Source: Rugalucina vietnamica (lineage: Eukaryota; Mollusca; Bivalvia; Lucinida; Lucinidae). From it: 64,000 nt of DNA. Location: the NCBI GenBank assembly GCA_964017185.1, contig OZ024884.1:11323548-11387547 (forward strand), in the 5' to 3' direction. The notes under the pieces are model-generated. The model saw nothing but the letters and a program-made list of their open reading frames with translations. It was not told where the DNA came from and searched no databases. A program made the translations under genes and the position numbers. Positions within the stretch are counted from its first letter, which is position 1. Every line of letters starts with the position of its first letter. This document shows positions 12,156 through 23,754 of this stretch, piece by piece.

Positions 12156-14119
12156 TCTTGTTGTTCGTTTTAAAGCAAATAAATATTTTATATACTCTAT
12201 TCAGGTGGAATACACTTACGTCTGTTTAATATCAAAATGAAACATTCGATTTTGGTTGATCATTTATATACTGATCAAAATAAGTTTATTTCTACTTCAT
12301 AATTGTCGGTTATTTTTGTATTTTGGGGTGTTTCTAAATTTGCGGTATGTAGTAATTTAGAAACACATCCAAGAAAAGGTTCACTGCAAAAGATTACTTA
12401 AAGATTGTCTTGACGTCATTTAACGTCATTTTATCCATATTTAAACCATTCAAGTGCCCACATTTTTATGTGCAATCACATTCAATCAATCTTGCTTTAA
12501 AACATCTGTTTGGTGTCCAGGAAGCAGGAATCCGCTCAAAGTTTTGTAATTTGTTTCTTCAGACACTCGTGAGAGACTACGTTATTTTGACGTTAATTTG
12601 CCGTATTTTTCAATGTGCCCCAAAACGTTCAAAACTTCTCAATTTAGACAATTTCTTTATGAATGATTGTTCTCTATATCAAGAGCTTCTGATTATGATA
12701 AAAATTTCGTCTGTACATTTCTGAATAAGAAAATAGAGCATAATTTTGCGTGACTGACGTTCGTTTACGTTGACTCAATCACTGCTTTTCAAAAGAGACA
12801 CAATAGAAATTGTTAAAAAGGTGTTTAAATCACAAAATGACGTTTTGCAGTAAAGAACACGGACGACTTTACTTTTAACGTCAGCTTTGACGCTTCACCC
12901 ATGCAATGCTGAAATCAGTCTTTGATTGCTAGCTTAATCCAATATTTAGACAGTTTTTAATGATTCAAATGACCAAAGATGATACAAAATGTTTTTATCG
13001 GTGACCTCAAAATAAAATGTTGCGTTTCGTTTGTGTTAAGTATATGTGTGCACATAGTAATTTGTCACTTCTGAAATCGACATAGAAACAAGAACTTCCG
13101 CTTTGGAGTAATAGAAAATCAATAGAAAATCCCTCGTTTTTTCCGCATACATGAAAACAAATTCCAAGATAAAAAATAAATAAAATAAACCGAGATCCTT
13201 TAAGAGCAGAGAGCACAGAACACATTGATGAGAAGGGGGAATGGGCCATACCGCGGTTTCTGTTACTTAAGCCTCTTCAGTGACCATTTAGATATGGCAA
13301 CATGGAGCCAAAGCCTGTATGTTTTAGTAAATTGTGCCACTTTTCTATAATAGTCTATATGCATGCCTCTAACATTCTGTGGCGGTGTGAATAAGACATG
13401 CTTTCTGACGGCGTATCGCAGATAAAGCAGCAATATCCATAGCACTAAACATCCGAAATTAATTTTAACCTGTGATTATGAACAAACAATTGCGCAGTCC
13501 AAATATACAGTGAATCACATGATCTTAGTAATAGTGCCGTTTAATAAACCCGTACATCTTCAAATCATGGACACAAAACGGAAAATAAAACAGAAACTCG
13601 TTAAATTCACCGTATCAGTTCACATGTCTGGTTTCACAATGTCACTGTCGTATTTCACAAGAACAAATCGATGAAATATTGAACTTCCTTGTCATGCTTG
13701 TTGGCAAACCAACAAAACATATGGTTTTAAGTTACATTATAAACACCGATTACAGTTTTAACTACGCAAATCAAACAAAGAATAGTTGCGTGCTTTACAC
13801 CATGTCTATTCATGGACGACAATCTTTTTAAAGGATAATGAACATAAAAATGTTTTGAAACATATTATATTTTATGTGAAGTAATATTTTGTTCACCTAT
13901 CGGAAGACTGGCTATTTAGAAGAAAATATTTTGTTATCACTGAAGTACAAAGATGTACTAGTATGTTACAATATCATATGATTTTATCTTTCGCCATTTA
14001 GAGCAAAGGTTTAAAACGAAACTAAGTTTGTCAAGTGATTACTAAATGCTACGTGAGAGCAGAGACATATTGAAGCGTTATCTGTTGACTTAATGACAAT
14101 TACATCTTATATTTGATAT
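12156..14119. other. Upstream region of the TRIM-like gene
   Basis: No second gene and no repeat ends were recognised. Several TGACGT/ACGTCA motifs occur at 12409-12430 and 12837-12890. TTTGATATAG directly before 14121 could be a splice acceptor for an untranslated first exon, so the promoter may lie anywhere in this stretch. Confidence 0.35.
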
Positions 14120-14123
14120 AGAA

Positions 14124-15953
14124 ATGGCGTCACATTTCAGTTGGGATGAATTCGGTGAGAGAAGTTTCTCAGTTGATAACGTCGGTTTTGGTGACATATC
14201 TCGTACGCGGGACAGAAATAACGGAATTAAATATTCGTTTCCTGAAATAAGTGCTAAAAATTTCCGCCAGCAGGGTGCCGACAGACGTCATCGCTTTAAA
14301 TCATCAGGGGCACAGAGATCTGACGAAGATCAGCGGAAAAAGAGATTCACTCATTGTCAGAAGCACCCTACAAAATATTGTAACTTACTTTGTCTCAATC
14401 ATTTTGGCTTGATTTGCCAGAAGGGGTATCAGGAGTCTCATACAGAATGCCTAGTAAAACCGTTTGTTGGGCTAAGAAACATCAACAGAAAGGAAGCAGG
14501 TGTATTGACGAATCACACAATGCAGATGAGAAGAGATATGCTAAAAACTATGGAACATAAACAGAAGGATGTTGTTGATCAAAAAGATAATGCCTTGAAA
14601 ATTGATAGAGATTACTGGTATAGAATACAGACACAGATTAATCGACTGAAGCGAAAGAGTAAGAAAGCAATTTACGAAACGTTTGATAAAGAAGTGCAAA
14701 TAATTCGTGATAAAGTCTATAAAACTATCGAAATAATCAATAAACTGGAAAACTCAATTGCTGAGATCCATATAAATAATGTACGGGACAGGCAAGTTCA
14801 ATATCAGGATCAACTGCCCGACATGATTGCTCAAGTAAAACAAGCTGTGGAGAAAGTCTATGAACCGATTGAAGCATTCAAAGTCCCAGATTATATTGCC
14901 AATTTAGAGAAATATCTTAGTAATGTGAATTCTCAGGGTACACAATCGGTGGACGCCACTGGCGGTTATGATTTAAGTTCACTGAGTGATTCAGTAGATC
15001 TTGAAACTGATTCAGGGAACTTCGATTCTTATAATGAGACTATTTCCCAATCATTTGATGACAAAGCTATAATGGAAGAAAATGTGATGGACGAAGGCGA
15101 AAGCGAAGTTGGTACAACCAGAGATATTCAATGTACAACCGCAAAGCGCACAGACTCGTTGTACGTCAAGACAAAAGAAGACCACGACGATTGTTGTATA
15201 ACGGGGATGTCTATTTGTGGGAATGGTGATTTACTGCTCGTAGACTGTTACAATAAGCGAATAAAACTCTTTTCGAGTAATGGGGATTATATCACAAGTG
15301 TTAAAACTTCTGCTGAACCCTTTGATGTGACAGTTACAGAAGCTGGTGAAGCCGCTGTGAGTATGTGGATGAATCAAAAGGAAATCGTCCTGATTGATGT
15401 GAAACGCAGTGGTCTTAACATATTAGGTTACATCAAATTGAGAAATAGGATATATTGTATAGTAACTGTAGATGATGACTTTGTGATTTCTTGTGATGAT
15501 ACAATACCGTCAGTGCGTCGGGTCAGCAGAGCAGGAAACACGATATGGGAATTATCATTCAGTACTGATGGTAGAAAAGTATTTAAAGCACCAGGATACT
15601 TGGTTACTAAGAAGATGAATGACTGTCATTTTATTTTCGTGTCAGATACGGAGAAGCATTGTATAGCTATGGTAGACGCTAAAACTGGAGAGCTCGTCAA
15701 AGTTTTGCCACAAAGCAAACGAGGACCTCTAGGTTTGACCATAGGCAGCTTCGATCATGTGTATGTTGGATATCGTTATGATGCAGGGATAAGCATTTGG
15801 TGCTCAAATATGGATGAACACAAGACAATATTATCAGGTGACAATGGACTGAAACGCCCTCAAGCGGTTGCATTTAGTCCATTGAACGGGGAACTTTTAA
15901 TAAGCTCCTGGCGTTGCAATGAAATCGAACGGTTTAAAATATTTTATGCTTGA
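14124..15953 (+). CDS. TRIM-like protein: B-box, coiled coil, NHL propeller
   Basis: A single open frame of 609 residues. Residues 1-75 are polar and probably disordered. Residues 78-109 form a B-box type 2 zinc site with Cys78, His81, Cys90, His93, Cys98, His106 and Cys109; the ligand expected at 101 is a glycine. Residues about 125-270 are charged and helical, as expected of a TRIM coiled coil. After an acidic Ser-rich linker, residues about 350-609 form an NHL-type beta-propeller (blade motif LLLVDCYNKRIKLF). There is no RING finger, so intrinsic ubiquitin ligase activity is not expected; by family analogy it would act as a cytoplasmic scaffold or a partner of RING-bearing TRIMs. The start has good context (GAAATGG), and a possible acceptor lies just upstream. 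The coding part has no introns. Two dead relatives lie at 332-835 and 4999-5227. No clear AATAAA was seen just downstream. Confidence 0.85.
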   Translation: MASHFSWDEFGERSFSVDNVGFGDISRTRDRNNGIKYSFPEISAKNFRQQGADRRHRFKSSGAQRSDEDQRKKRFTHCQKHPTKYCNLLCLNHFGLICQKGYQESHTECLVKPFVGLRNINRKEAGVLTNHTMQMRRDMLKTMEHKQKDVVDQKDNALKIDRDYWYRIQTQINRLKRKSKKAIYETFDKEVQIIRDKVYKTIEIINKLENSIAEIHINNVRDRQVQYQDQLPDMIAQVKQAVEKVYEPIEAFKVPDYIANLEKYLSNVNSQGTQSVDATGGYDLSSLSDSVDLETDSGNFDSYNETISQSFDDKAIMEENVMDEGESEVGTTRDIQCTTAKRTDSLYVKTKEDHDDCCITGMSICGNGDLLLVDCYNKRIKLFSSNGDYITSVKTSAEPFDVTVTEAGEAAVSMWMNQKEIVLIDVKRSGLNILGYIKLRNRIYCIVTVDDDFVISCDDTIPSVRRVSRAGNTIWELSFSTDGRKVFKAPGYLVTKKMNDCHFIFVSDTEKHCIAMVDAKTGELVKVLPQSKRGPLGLTIGSFDHVYVGYRYDAGISIWCSNMDEHKTILSGDNGLKRPQAVAFSPLNGELLISSWRCNEIERFKIFYA

Positions 15954-16502
15954 TTTAGCTGTACTAGGGATTGTCTAGCCAGACAGACCCGACACTGCTT
16001 AAAAGATAAAACTTAGTCTGATTGAAACTTTGCAAATAACCTTAATATTAATAGTACTATGTTCTGTATTTGATATAAAGGTTTTATCTTTCAACTGACT
16101 TCAAAAAACATAAATTGAATGTTTTATAGTTTCTTCTCGAAATGATTTATTATAGTCTCGAGATCAAGACACACATATAAACAAAGTGTTTAATAGCGAT
16201 TCCATGAAACACTATCCTGTTGATAGACGGTCTAAAGCTTCGTGATGTGGCAGTTGAAAGTGCAGTAAGAAAAACAAATAATGGTAATGAATCAAAGGTG
16301 GAGTGATTGTGGCTAAGTTTAAAAGTAAAGATTATAAACCCACAGTTATGAAAAATAAGAATTTATCAAAAGACAACAGAAAATATGAAAAAGTATTCAT
16401 ATTTCTCAGTTTTTGGAAGAGGAATTTCTTTCTTGTTTCGACTTTTCCTGATCATTGCCAACTTTTACCTTTTCATAGAACACGACATTCCGACGCATCA
16501 AC
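15954..16502. other. 3' flank of the TRIM-like gene
   Basis: Probably includes the 3' untranslated region. No canonical poly(A) signal was noticed close to the stop. A worn fragment of dispersed family D lies at about 16400-16480 (TTTTTGGAAGAGGAATTTC, then CTTTTCCTGATCATTGCC). Confidence 0.4.
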
Positions 16503-16766
16503 CATTACGGAAACTTGCCCATGCAATAAACAAAAGATTTTTTGAGCTTTAAATGTTGATTATTTTCAGCCGAAAAAGATTTTTGCCCAAAACCTAGATT
16601 GTGGGCACACGTTAGAACCGCCTAGCCGAGGCGTTTCTAGCGAGAACCAACAATCTATGTTTTGGAGCAAAAATAAGAAAATAGGTATACTCCTGCATAC
16701 CCCAGTTTTACTATATAAAAGTGGGGTATATGGGGGTACACATTACACGGACATGTTTTCCTGATG
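16503..16766 (+). mobile_element. MITE family Q, copy 1
   Basis: Ends AAACTTGCCCATGCAATA and ATTACACGGACATGTTTT form an imperfect inverted pair. The middle has an inverted pair around GATTGTGGG and CAATCTATGTTTTGG, followed by TATACTCCTGCATACCCC and GGGGTATATGGGGGTA. The same plan recurs at 21513, 35785, 46078 and 51727, with fragments at 24716 and 39060. Confidence 0.75.
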
Positions 16767-17239
16767 GAGCTTTGCATGCCAACATCAGAACAATATACTC
16801 AAAGACACTTGGAAGGTCTGACTAACAAATCGAAGGTGACATTCAACAATGTATTCGGGTACTGAACCCGGGGATCAGTGACCCTTTATAAACCGGCGAC
16901 GATGGCCAGATAAATATACTACAATTTCAAAAGTTTACACGTCTTTATCAAAGATACATGCCTAAACGGGTCAAAAAATTAGAACATTGCTCAGAAGATG
17001 GCTCTAAACGTAAATGTCAATACTTGTGTCACAGAGTGAAAATAATTCAAATTTCTATATGCGTCCCTTGTCCCTTATCCTATATCATTTATCATTTCTT
17101 AAGCCGATCAACAAGATATCTTAAGCGAAAGTAGTACATTCCCGCGCTCTTCTGTGGCGCGCTATCGCGTAGGAATATAGTACTCACTACTAACAATGCA
17201 TGCGCACGCCTCCTAAAACAGCAAGTGCGGCTTCAGTCG
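16767..17239. other. No recognisable feature
   Basis: Unique-looking sequence without coding signs. Confidence 0.4.
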
Positions 17240-17259
17240 TCCATTTGCTTTCGTGAGGG

Positions 17260-17512
17260 AAAGATCTTGCGGTCTTTCTCTCAAGAGCGTCATATGCTCT
17301 AATCACTTAGGGCTTTTTGCACTGTTATTGCAGTATATTCTATGGTCCCGGAGATGGGTATTAACAGACGGAAACAATAAAACCACGAACGACTCCCGTC
17401 TTCTATGATTTCTAAAAACCCCTCGAACCTCAATGGACTCGTCCGAGACTTCCCCGAGAGTGAGCCGTCTTAAGAGTCCCGTTACATTGGCGCCCAACGT
17501 GGGGCGCCAAAT
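17260..17512 (+). mobile_element. LTR retroelement fossil: LTR end plus primer site
   Basis: A stretch ends in CCCGTTACA at about 17486 and is followed after one base by TGGCGCCCAACGTGGGGC (17489-17506). That is the 18-base complement of the 3' end of the common animal tRNA-Lys (CUU), a known retroelement primer-binding site. TGTAACAGG at 17513 could be the beginning of a further LTR. The left edge of the LTR was not located. No coding part remains, so this is a deeply broken remnant. Confidence 0.5.
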
Positions 17513-17535
17513 GTAACAGGCGAAGAAAAATTCTT

Positions 17536-17606
17536 TCTTCCCTGACGGGGATCGAACCAGGTTCTCCCGCGTGCTAAGCGAACACTCTACCACGTCGCTG
17601 TAAAAG
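17536..17606 (-). repeat. tRNA-Ala-like sequence (pseudo-tRNA or SINE head)
   Basis: On the minus strand GTGGTAGAGTG (A-box-like), CGCTTAGCACGCG (anticodon-arm-like, AGC in the loop) and GGTTCGATCCCCG (B-box) lie in tRNA spacing. The D stem is too short and the acceptor strands do not pair well, so it is not a working tRNA gene. It lies directly beside the LTR/primer-site fossil. Confidence 0.55.
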
Positions 17607-17639
17607 CCGGCTTGTACCGCAAGGCAGTACAAGTGTGCT

Positions 17640-18130
17640 ATATACCTATACCCTGTGACACATTTATTGATGCCTTGTCGAAATTAAATACTTCTTCTGA
17701 TGCATATGATGCATATCCGTAATCTGGTCATGTAAACCAGTTTGAAAGTCCATTTTGCATACAGTTTAATGACGAGCGCCATACGTTTTTGTAAGTAAAG
17801 GCATCTAAGTTATGTTTACAAAAGGAAATTTGATGCACAGATATGACCATTGACCAAAGTTGTTCATTTGGTTAAGCAACAAAACAAACAAACTAATGTA
17901 CACACAAAAATCATTCAAGCGTGCGGTATCCTGATAGATTGGTTGGTTGCCCATTAGGTGTGCCTATTTCATATTACTCTTAATATTCTTACTGTTCTCA
18001 AAGGACCGAAAGAAATAATATAATCTGCTCTATGAATGATGGACGGAGAGACCTTTACGGCCACCACACGGCACAACGCCAGCTGCAGAAATAGCAAATA
18101 CAATATGAAAGTTTGATCCTTTGGAAGCAG
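17640..18130. other. No recognisable feature
   Basis: Unique AT-rich sequence; no gene signs. Confidence 0.4.
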
Positions 18131-18139
18131 TAAAAACAC

Positions 18140-19218
18140 TCAAAGGGAGGCAGTGTTGGCCATAAGCCTATGGCAGATGATGACGTGCCAGAGCGGGGTC
18201 TGTATGGACCCCAGAGGCACGGTTAGCAGGATTTATAAAGAGGACCACTTTACATTGCTACACACAAAATATGGAAGTTCTGGGCCTTGTGGTTTCATTT
18301 GTCCCATTGTAAGTCTATGTGAGCTAATAATCCCTGGATTGGGCTTTTTTTTTGACCCCAGGGGCATAATTCGCAGGATTTATGTAAAGCTCAACATAAC
18401 AATAATGCATACCAAATATAGAAGCTTTGGCTCCTGTGGTGTCAGAGAAGAAGAGTTTTCATGTATTTCACATCATAAGCCTATGGCAGATAATAACGCC
18501 CCCGGGGGCGTGGCTTGTATGGACCCCAGGAGCACGGTTGGCATGATTTATAAAGAGGAACACTATAGATTGCAACACACAAAATATGAAAGCTATGGGC
18601 CTTGTGGTTTTATAGAAGAAGATTTTTATGTTTTCCCAGTGTGAGTCTACGGGAGCTAATGACCCCCTGGGGTGGGACCTTTTTGACCCCAGGTACATGA
18701 TTCACAGTATTTATGTAAATCACCGCATAACAATGCTGCATATAAAATATTGAAGATTTGCCTCTTGTGGTTTCAGAGAAGAAGATTGTTTTATATATTT
18801 CCCATTATAAACCTTTGGCAGATAATGACGCCCCCGGAGTGGGGCTTGTATGGACCCCAGGGGCATGGTTCGCAGGATTTATATAGAGGACTACTATACA
18901 TTGCTACACACAAAAAATGAAAGCTCTGGGCCTTGTGGTTTAGAAGATGTTTTTGTTTCCCGACTGTGAGTCTATGGGTGCTATATGTTGCATTGGAAAC
19001 CAAAGTTCTCGGATACGGTCTGGCCCAAAACCTAATTCAACCTTTCCATCACACCAATGATGCTTCAGATAACATTTGATTTCAATTAGCTGACTAGTTG
19101 CCGAGATATTTGTATTCGAGTGTGAACGCACACAAGCAGGCACGTACGGACGCACAAATGACGGCTCGACTACCGTATACTATACGCTCACCTTGTGAGC
19201 CTTCGGCTCAGGTGAGCT
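18140..19218 (-). mobile_element. AGCTCACC rolling-circle-like repeat, type E
   Basis: On the minus strand it begins with the family hairpin (AGCTCACCTGAGCCGAAGGC near 19218) and then carries about three diverged units of roughly 300 bp. Each has CCACAAGGCCCAGAGCTTTC, a TAAATCCT stretch and GGGGTCAAAA- or GGGGTCCATAC-like blocks. The 3' terminal stem-loop of the family is not visible on the left, so this copy is 3'-truncated or its end has diverged. The open frames here (for example 18153-18644) are read through the repeat and are not genes. Confidence 0.7.
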
Positions 19219-19321
19219 GAAAACACAGAGTTCCACAACATAAATACCAACATAAAATTACAACAAGTATAAGCTTTAACAAAAAGCTTGGTCTACGCAT
19301 CGCATATATAATCTAGAATGT

Positions 19322-19565
19322 CAAAGAATCTGACTGTACTCCCATTTCATCGTGGCTCATGTGACTGAACAGAAATAAAACGCTGCGCGGTCAAAGCATC
19401 CATACCTGACAATCGACCGTCACAATACTGTCAGTTTATTTCATTCCGTTGTGGCTTGGATAGAATGTAATTGGCTACACGGCAGGTAGGGCGCGGTCTA
19501 AGCTTTCATACCTGACCATAATACCGTCGGTTCATTTCATTCCGTTGTTGCTTAGATAGAGTGCA
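19322..19565. repeat. Two imperfect direct units of about 120 bp
   Basis: Each unit has a GCGCGGTC stretch, CATACCTGAC, a CAATACTGTC/AATACCGTC stretch, and then ATTTCATTCCGTTG followed by GATAGA. The units are diverged. Confidence 0.5.
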
Positions 19566-19805
19566 ATCATGCACCAGTTCCACGAATTTAACAATTTGTC
19601 CCATTTTTGGTACCTACTGTACCATTGGTACAAATGTTACCAGCCAAAAGGAGGTTTGCATGGGTGTTTTGGGTGTTTACACGGTCCTTGGCGAAACGAA
19701 CCGGAATCCTACTACACGAAATGGTCAAGCTACTAGACTCAAACGTGCAATTGCAGTTGTAGAGAGGTGTATAGGGCATGCCGGGATGACGTCATACAGG
19801 TAACT

Positions 19806-20052
19806 TTGTTCATTCGGTGGAGGTACATTACTTGGTGTTTATCGCTATGCCTTACCAAATTAAGTGCGCTAAAAATAGAATAAAAATGAAAAATTTTCAT
19901 CAAAACATTGCATGGTCTATAAGATTTCCGGATATAATTTATTCCAAGGTAAGGAATGGGTAATATTTTGGTCATATTATGATTTTATTAGCGTCTGAAA
20001 GTAGTAGACGCATAGCGATAATGACCGAGGTTACCACCTCCACCGAATGAAG
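19806..20052. repeat. Foldback element, about 245 bp
   Basis: The left arm TTCATTCGGTGGAGGT through TTATCGCTATGC is answered on the right by GCATAGCGATAA through CCACCTCCACCGAATGAA. The loop is about 150 bp. No coding content. Confidence 0.7.
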
Positions 20053-21512
20053 AAAATAGCGGGAAAGGTGACCGATATTGATTTCTTTTCACGGAAGAGT
20101 ACTTTGCCGACCTGCCCTATGAGTTGTCTTGTAATTTAATTATGTAAGTAGGTCAGTTAGTCTACGCGCTGGCGCGTAGAAAATAACCATTGAGTTGTTT
20201 ATTCCTGTTTACCTGTTAATTAAACGGAAAAAGAAACCAATGTGGCCTTTGACAGGTCATGTTTACATAATGGGATTATAGAGGGTCGGGTATAAACCGG
20301 TTTAACGTGTACACAGCATCGTGCAAATGTTTTACAGTCTGTATTTTGAACTGAAGAGCTAAAAGTAAGCAGTGATGAGGAACAATCATACACGTATCTT
20401 TTTACGCATTGAACAACTCAAACTTTTATGTAGTTCTCAATTCGAGTTATGAAATCTTCTTTGGTGAAACTGGTTAATGCCACAGACAAAGCAAATTTCA
20501 AAATAACAAAACAAGAGTTTGGTGATTAAATCAGACATAATTCTATGCAAAGGTTTTTATCCATATGAATATATCGACAGCCATTGACAGACGTAATATA
20601 AAAGCGAACTTCTGCCAGTAGACAAATTTTACAGCAAACGGTTTTGATAATACATGTATAGCTGTTTAAGAACATGCTCAAAAAATTGAAAGAATATTAT
20701 AATAAAAATTATCATAAAACACTTCAATTATACCTATAAACTAGCTGATAGCGATATCTATAAAATATAATATGAGTGCATGTACAAACTTGACAAAATA
20801 TTAAAGATATGTTTGAACGTGAAGATATCCCTTATAGCTTACTAAAGGTCCATATATCCACTTATCATTGAAATATCTTTGACTTCTTAGGAATATCGTA
20901 TTTTTCGCACGAAAATAAAATACGTGAGAAAGCATTCGTTAATTTACGACGGTACCAATGTCTCCCACAAGGCTCAGTCCTCCCCCCCCCCCATCCCCTT
21001 GTGTTCCTGTTATACAAAAATGATCGCCCTTCAACAAACCTCCTCTCTCCTCAGTACTTGAATCGTGCCTAGTATAGCATTAGCATAGTACATGTATGTT
21101 TTCAAATTTATTGCTGATATACCATTTTTGTCGTAGTTAAAGCTTCTGAATCATGACGCACATTTATACTCAATATCTACATATATTTGCAGATATCCAA
21201 TGATATAGATATCGCTATCTGGCCAGAAACAGAGCGGCCGGAATTTGAAGAAAATAAAACAAAAAACTTACGAGCAACTTCAGTGATTCGGTTGAAGGAG
21301 GAAATATAGGTATGTGGTACTTGTCAATGGTGGAAAGTCAAAAAAGGTTGGTTTGTCTCTAAACAAAGTTTCGGAGAGATGTGGATCTGCTTAGTGTTAT
21401 TTACTCCAAAGCACAATGGGAAAACTTGCATGAACAAGCTGGGCCGGAGTTTCTTGTCTGTTGCTTGGTCCATTGGGGTTCAACTGGTGTTTTCTTATGC
21501 TCCAGATTTTCT
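20053..21512. other. No recognisable feature
   Basis: AT-rich, with a C-run near 20980. No coding similarity or clear repeat ends were found. Confidence 0.4.
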
Positions 21513-21791
21513 CATCAGGAAAACATGTCCGTGTAATGTTTACCCCCTCAAACCCCACTTTTATATAGCAAAACTGGGGTATGCAGGGGTATACCTATTT
21601 TTCTTATTTTTGCTCCAAAACATAGATTGTGGGTACTCGTTAGAACCGCCTCGGCGAGGCGGTTCTAACGTGTACCCACAATCTATGCTTTGAGCAAAAA
21701 TAAGAAAAATATCAAAATTTTTCTGATGAAATTGTCATTTTTTAAAACGGAAAAAATCTCTGTATATTGCATGGGCAAGTTTTCGTAATGT
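21513..21791 (-). mobile_element. MITE family Q, copy 2
   Basis: Minus-strand copy of the element at 16503. A strong central palindrome surrounds CGCCTCGGCGAGGCG (near 21646-21664), with arms TAGATTGTGGGTAC and GTACCCACAATCTA. The outer ends are AAAACATGTCCGTGTAATG and GCATGGGCAAGTTTT. Confidence 0.8.
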
Positions 21792-21920
21792 GTGATGTGT
21801 TGTTTGGCTTTCCAGGAATCTCCAATCGCCTGGCAGTTTATTGTATATGCGAGTCGTCGTTTCCGATTCATCATGTTGTTTATTATAATTTATTTGTTTG
21901 TCCTTGATGATTCATTGGCT

Positions 21921-22445
21921 TGTTAGAGATTCACCACGATGACCGAACACCTAACTGAATGTTGTGAACCACTGCAGAAGCTGAGGATGAGGTTATACGC
22001 CTGCAAAGTCGGTACCCTAACCCTAACCCTAGCTGATGTCAAAAGCCTACTCATCTACTTTTGCTAATGTTTATTTGCTAAAATGTCCGACTATAAATAA
22101 AATTTGTATTCTGTATTCTGCAAAATCGAGATAAGCCCCCAGTAATTTTATATTACTGATCGTTCCAAGGCGATACTTATGTTGTGGTTCTGGTTGTTTT
22201 GTGGATTCTTGTTTTGTTTGCACCTTTTAAACGTTTTCATATATTTAGTAAATTCGCGTAACTGAGTGGCCGTCTATTGGGAAATCGCTACGATAATGTT
22301 CTCTTTGTATAAGTACTTGGTTGTCAATTTATTTTCCCCCCACTGCCTCGATCTTTGGAGTGGGAATTTCTTTCTGATTGTACCATTTCCTGATCATTCT
22401 TTACCTTTACCTCTTAATAGATACTGGTCACATAAGCCTTTAAAG
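21921..22445 (+). repeat. Dispersed repeat family D, longest copy
   Basis: Begins near TTAGAGATTCACCACGATG and runs through GAACCACTGCAGAAGCTGAG, TACTGATCGTTCCAAG, GAGTGGCCGTCTATTGGGAA and CTGATTGTACCATTTCCTGA. The same order occurs at 56028-56177 plus 63413-63665, where it is split by the LTR element. This copy is interrupted at about 22012-22130 by a short LINE-like tail. Class unknown. Confidence 0.65.
22015..22125 (+). mobile_element. Short LINE 3' tail with telomere-like start
   Basis: Absent from the other copy of family D, so it is an insertion. It ends AATAAAATTTG followed by two TATTCTG units, which looks like the microsatellite-type tail of some non-LTR elements. Its left edge is CCCTAACCCTAACCCTAG, three telomere-like units. 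It carries no coding sequence. Confidence 0.45.
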
Positions 22446-23344
22446 ATGGTGTTGGGAAATTTCCCTTCAGATTACTTTGAAACACCACATTGGGCATGTT
22501 GGGCAAGCACAGCTGGGCTGGCTTACAAATTCTAATATGTTGAAATGGTATGTTGAAATGTAAACAACTTTTGAATTCTACCGAGGAAACCCTTAAAACC
22601 TGTCTGTTTACATATCTAAGGCGTTTGAGGAAAGAAATGTGTCAGTAAATGATGTTACATGAATGCTTAATTGTAAATTTGGTACATGCATCTATCATAA
22701 ACACTTTCATAAAGATTGACCATTTTGTTTTATTGTTTGTATTATACTGTGACTTTTACTGTAGGTCCGGATCCCAAAACTGTTTTTTTTTTCCAGGAAT
22801 TTTCTGACTTCGCTAAAAACCGATATCAGAAAAAAAATCGTTGACACAAAGTAAGAGAAAAGCTGTTTTGAATCAGGACCCAGCAAGCACCCTGTGTATA
22901 TGATCTATCTGAAAACATTCATCTCTTAAATTGTTGGGTCGCAAGTGCTAAGCTTCATGCATAAACGTTTGATCCAGACCTTCGGCTATTGTTTACAATC
23001 TCCATGTACGCACAGTAGCATCCCGAATGTGTTACACGTAGTGGAGTGAGGTCTCGCAACTAGCATGACCGTGTAACTTAGACTGCTCCACTGCGCATGT
23101 GTCGGATTTGAAAATCCAATAACACAAGCATGATTGATAATGACATCGCCAGTAGAAGCAGGCTACGTGTAACTCAGACTGAGACTCAAAGCTCACATTT
23201 AATATTTTTCACTCTTGACGAAATTCTAAATTTAACCACACATGATGGAATTATCAGACATTGGTCGACTCATTATACACTCAGTATGTGTATATACTCA
23301 GTATCTACCTTCTCCTTCTTCTTTGTACATAGAGGTTGGAGTCG
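22446..23344. other. No recognisable feature
   Basis: No coding similarity. A small inverted pair (CACGTAGTGGAG and CTCCACTGCGCATGTG) lies at 23035-23100. Confidence 0.4.
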
Positions 23345-23754
23345 GACCGTGGAAACACCCCCCAAACCACCCCAAAACACACCAAACCACCCCAAACCAC
23401 TTCAAAACCACACCAAACCTCATCTTAAACACATCTACCTGAAACACACTAAACATGTATCAAACCAGGTCTTTATGGGATTCAGAACCCTAAATTCACA
23501 AATTAGCCTCATATGGGTATACACATAGCATATGGGTTTGCCTAGAAAATGCCCATATAAACCCATATACATATATGCATGCATGTAATCTGTGCATGTT
23601 AGACGTATCTGGGATATTTCTGGGTAAGCTTATACGGGTGTTTAACATGGTTTGGGTGTGATTTAGTGTGGTATGGGTTTTGTTGAGGAGGTTTGGGGTG
23701 TTTTGAAGCGGTAGTACTGAAATGCGAAATCGGCTTGATTTCGCGAAATCAAAA

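Noticed and set aside
12410-12724. 104-codon plus-strand frame
   Set aside because: No recognisable motif, no splice context and no relatives in the window; probably chance in AT-rich DNA.
17536-17606. Functional tRNA-Ala gene
   Set aside because: Boxes A and B are present, but the D stem is shortened and the acceptor strands do not pair.
18153-18644. 163-codon plus-strand frame
   Set aside because: Internal repeats such as KEDHFTLLHTKY and KEEHYRLQHTKY match the tandem units of a type E repeat, so it is a repeat shadow.
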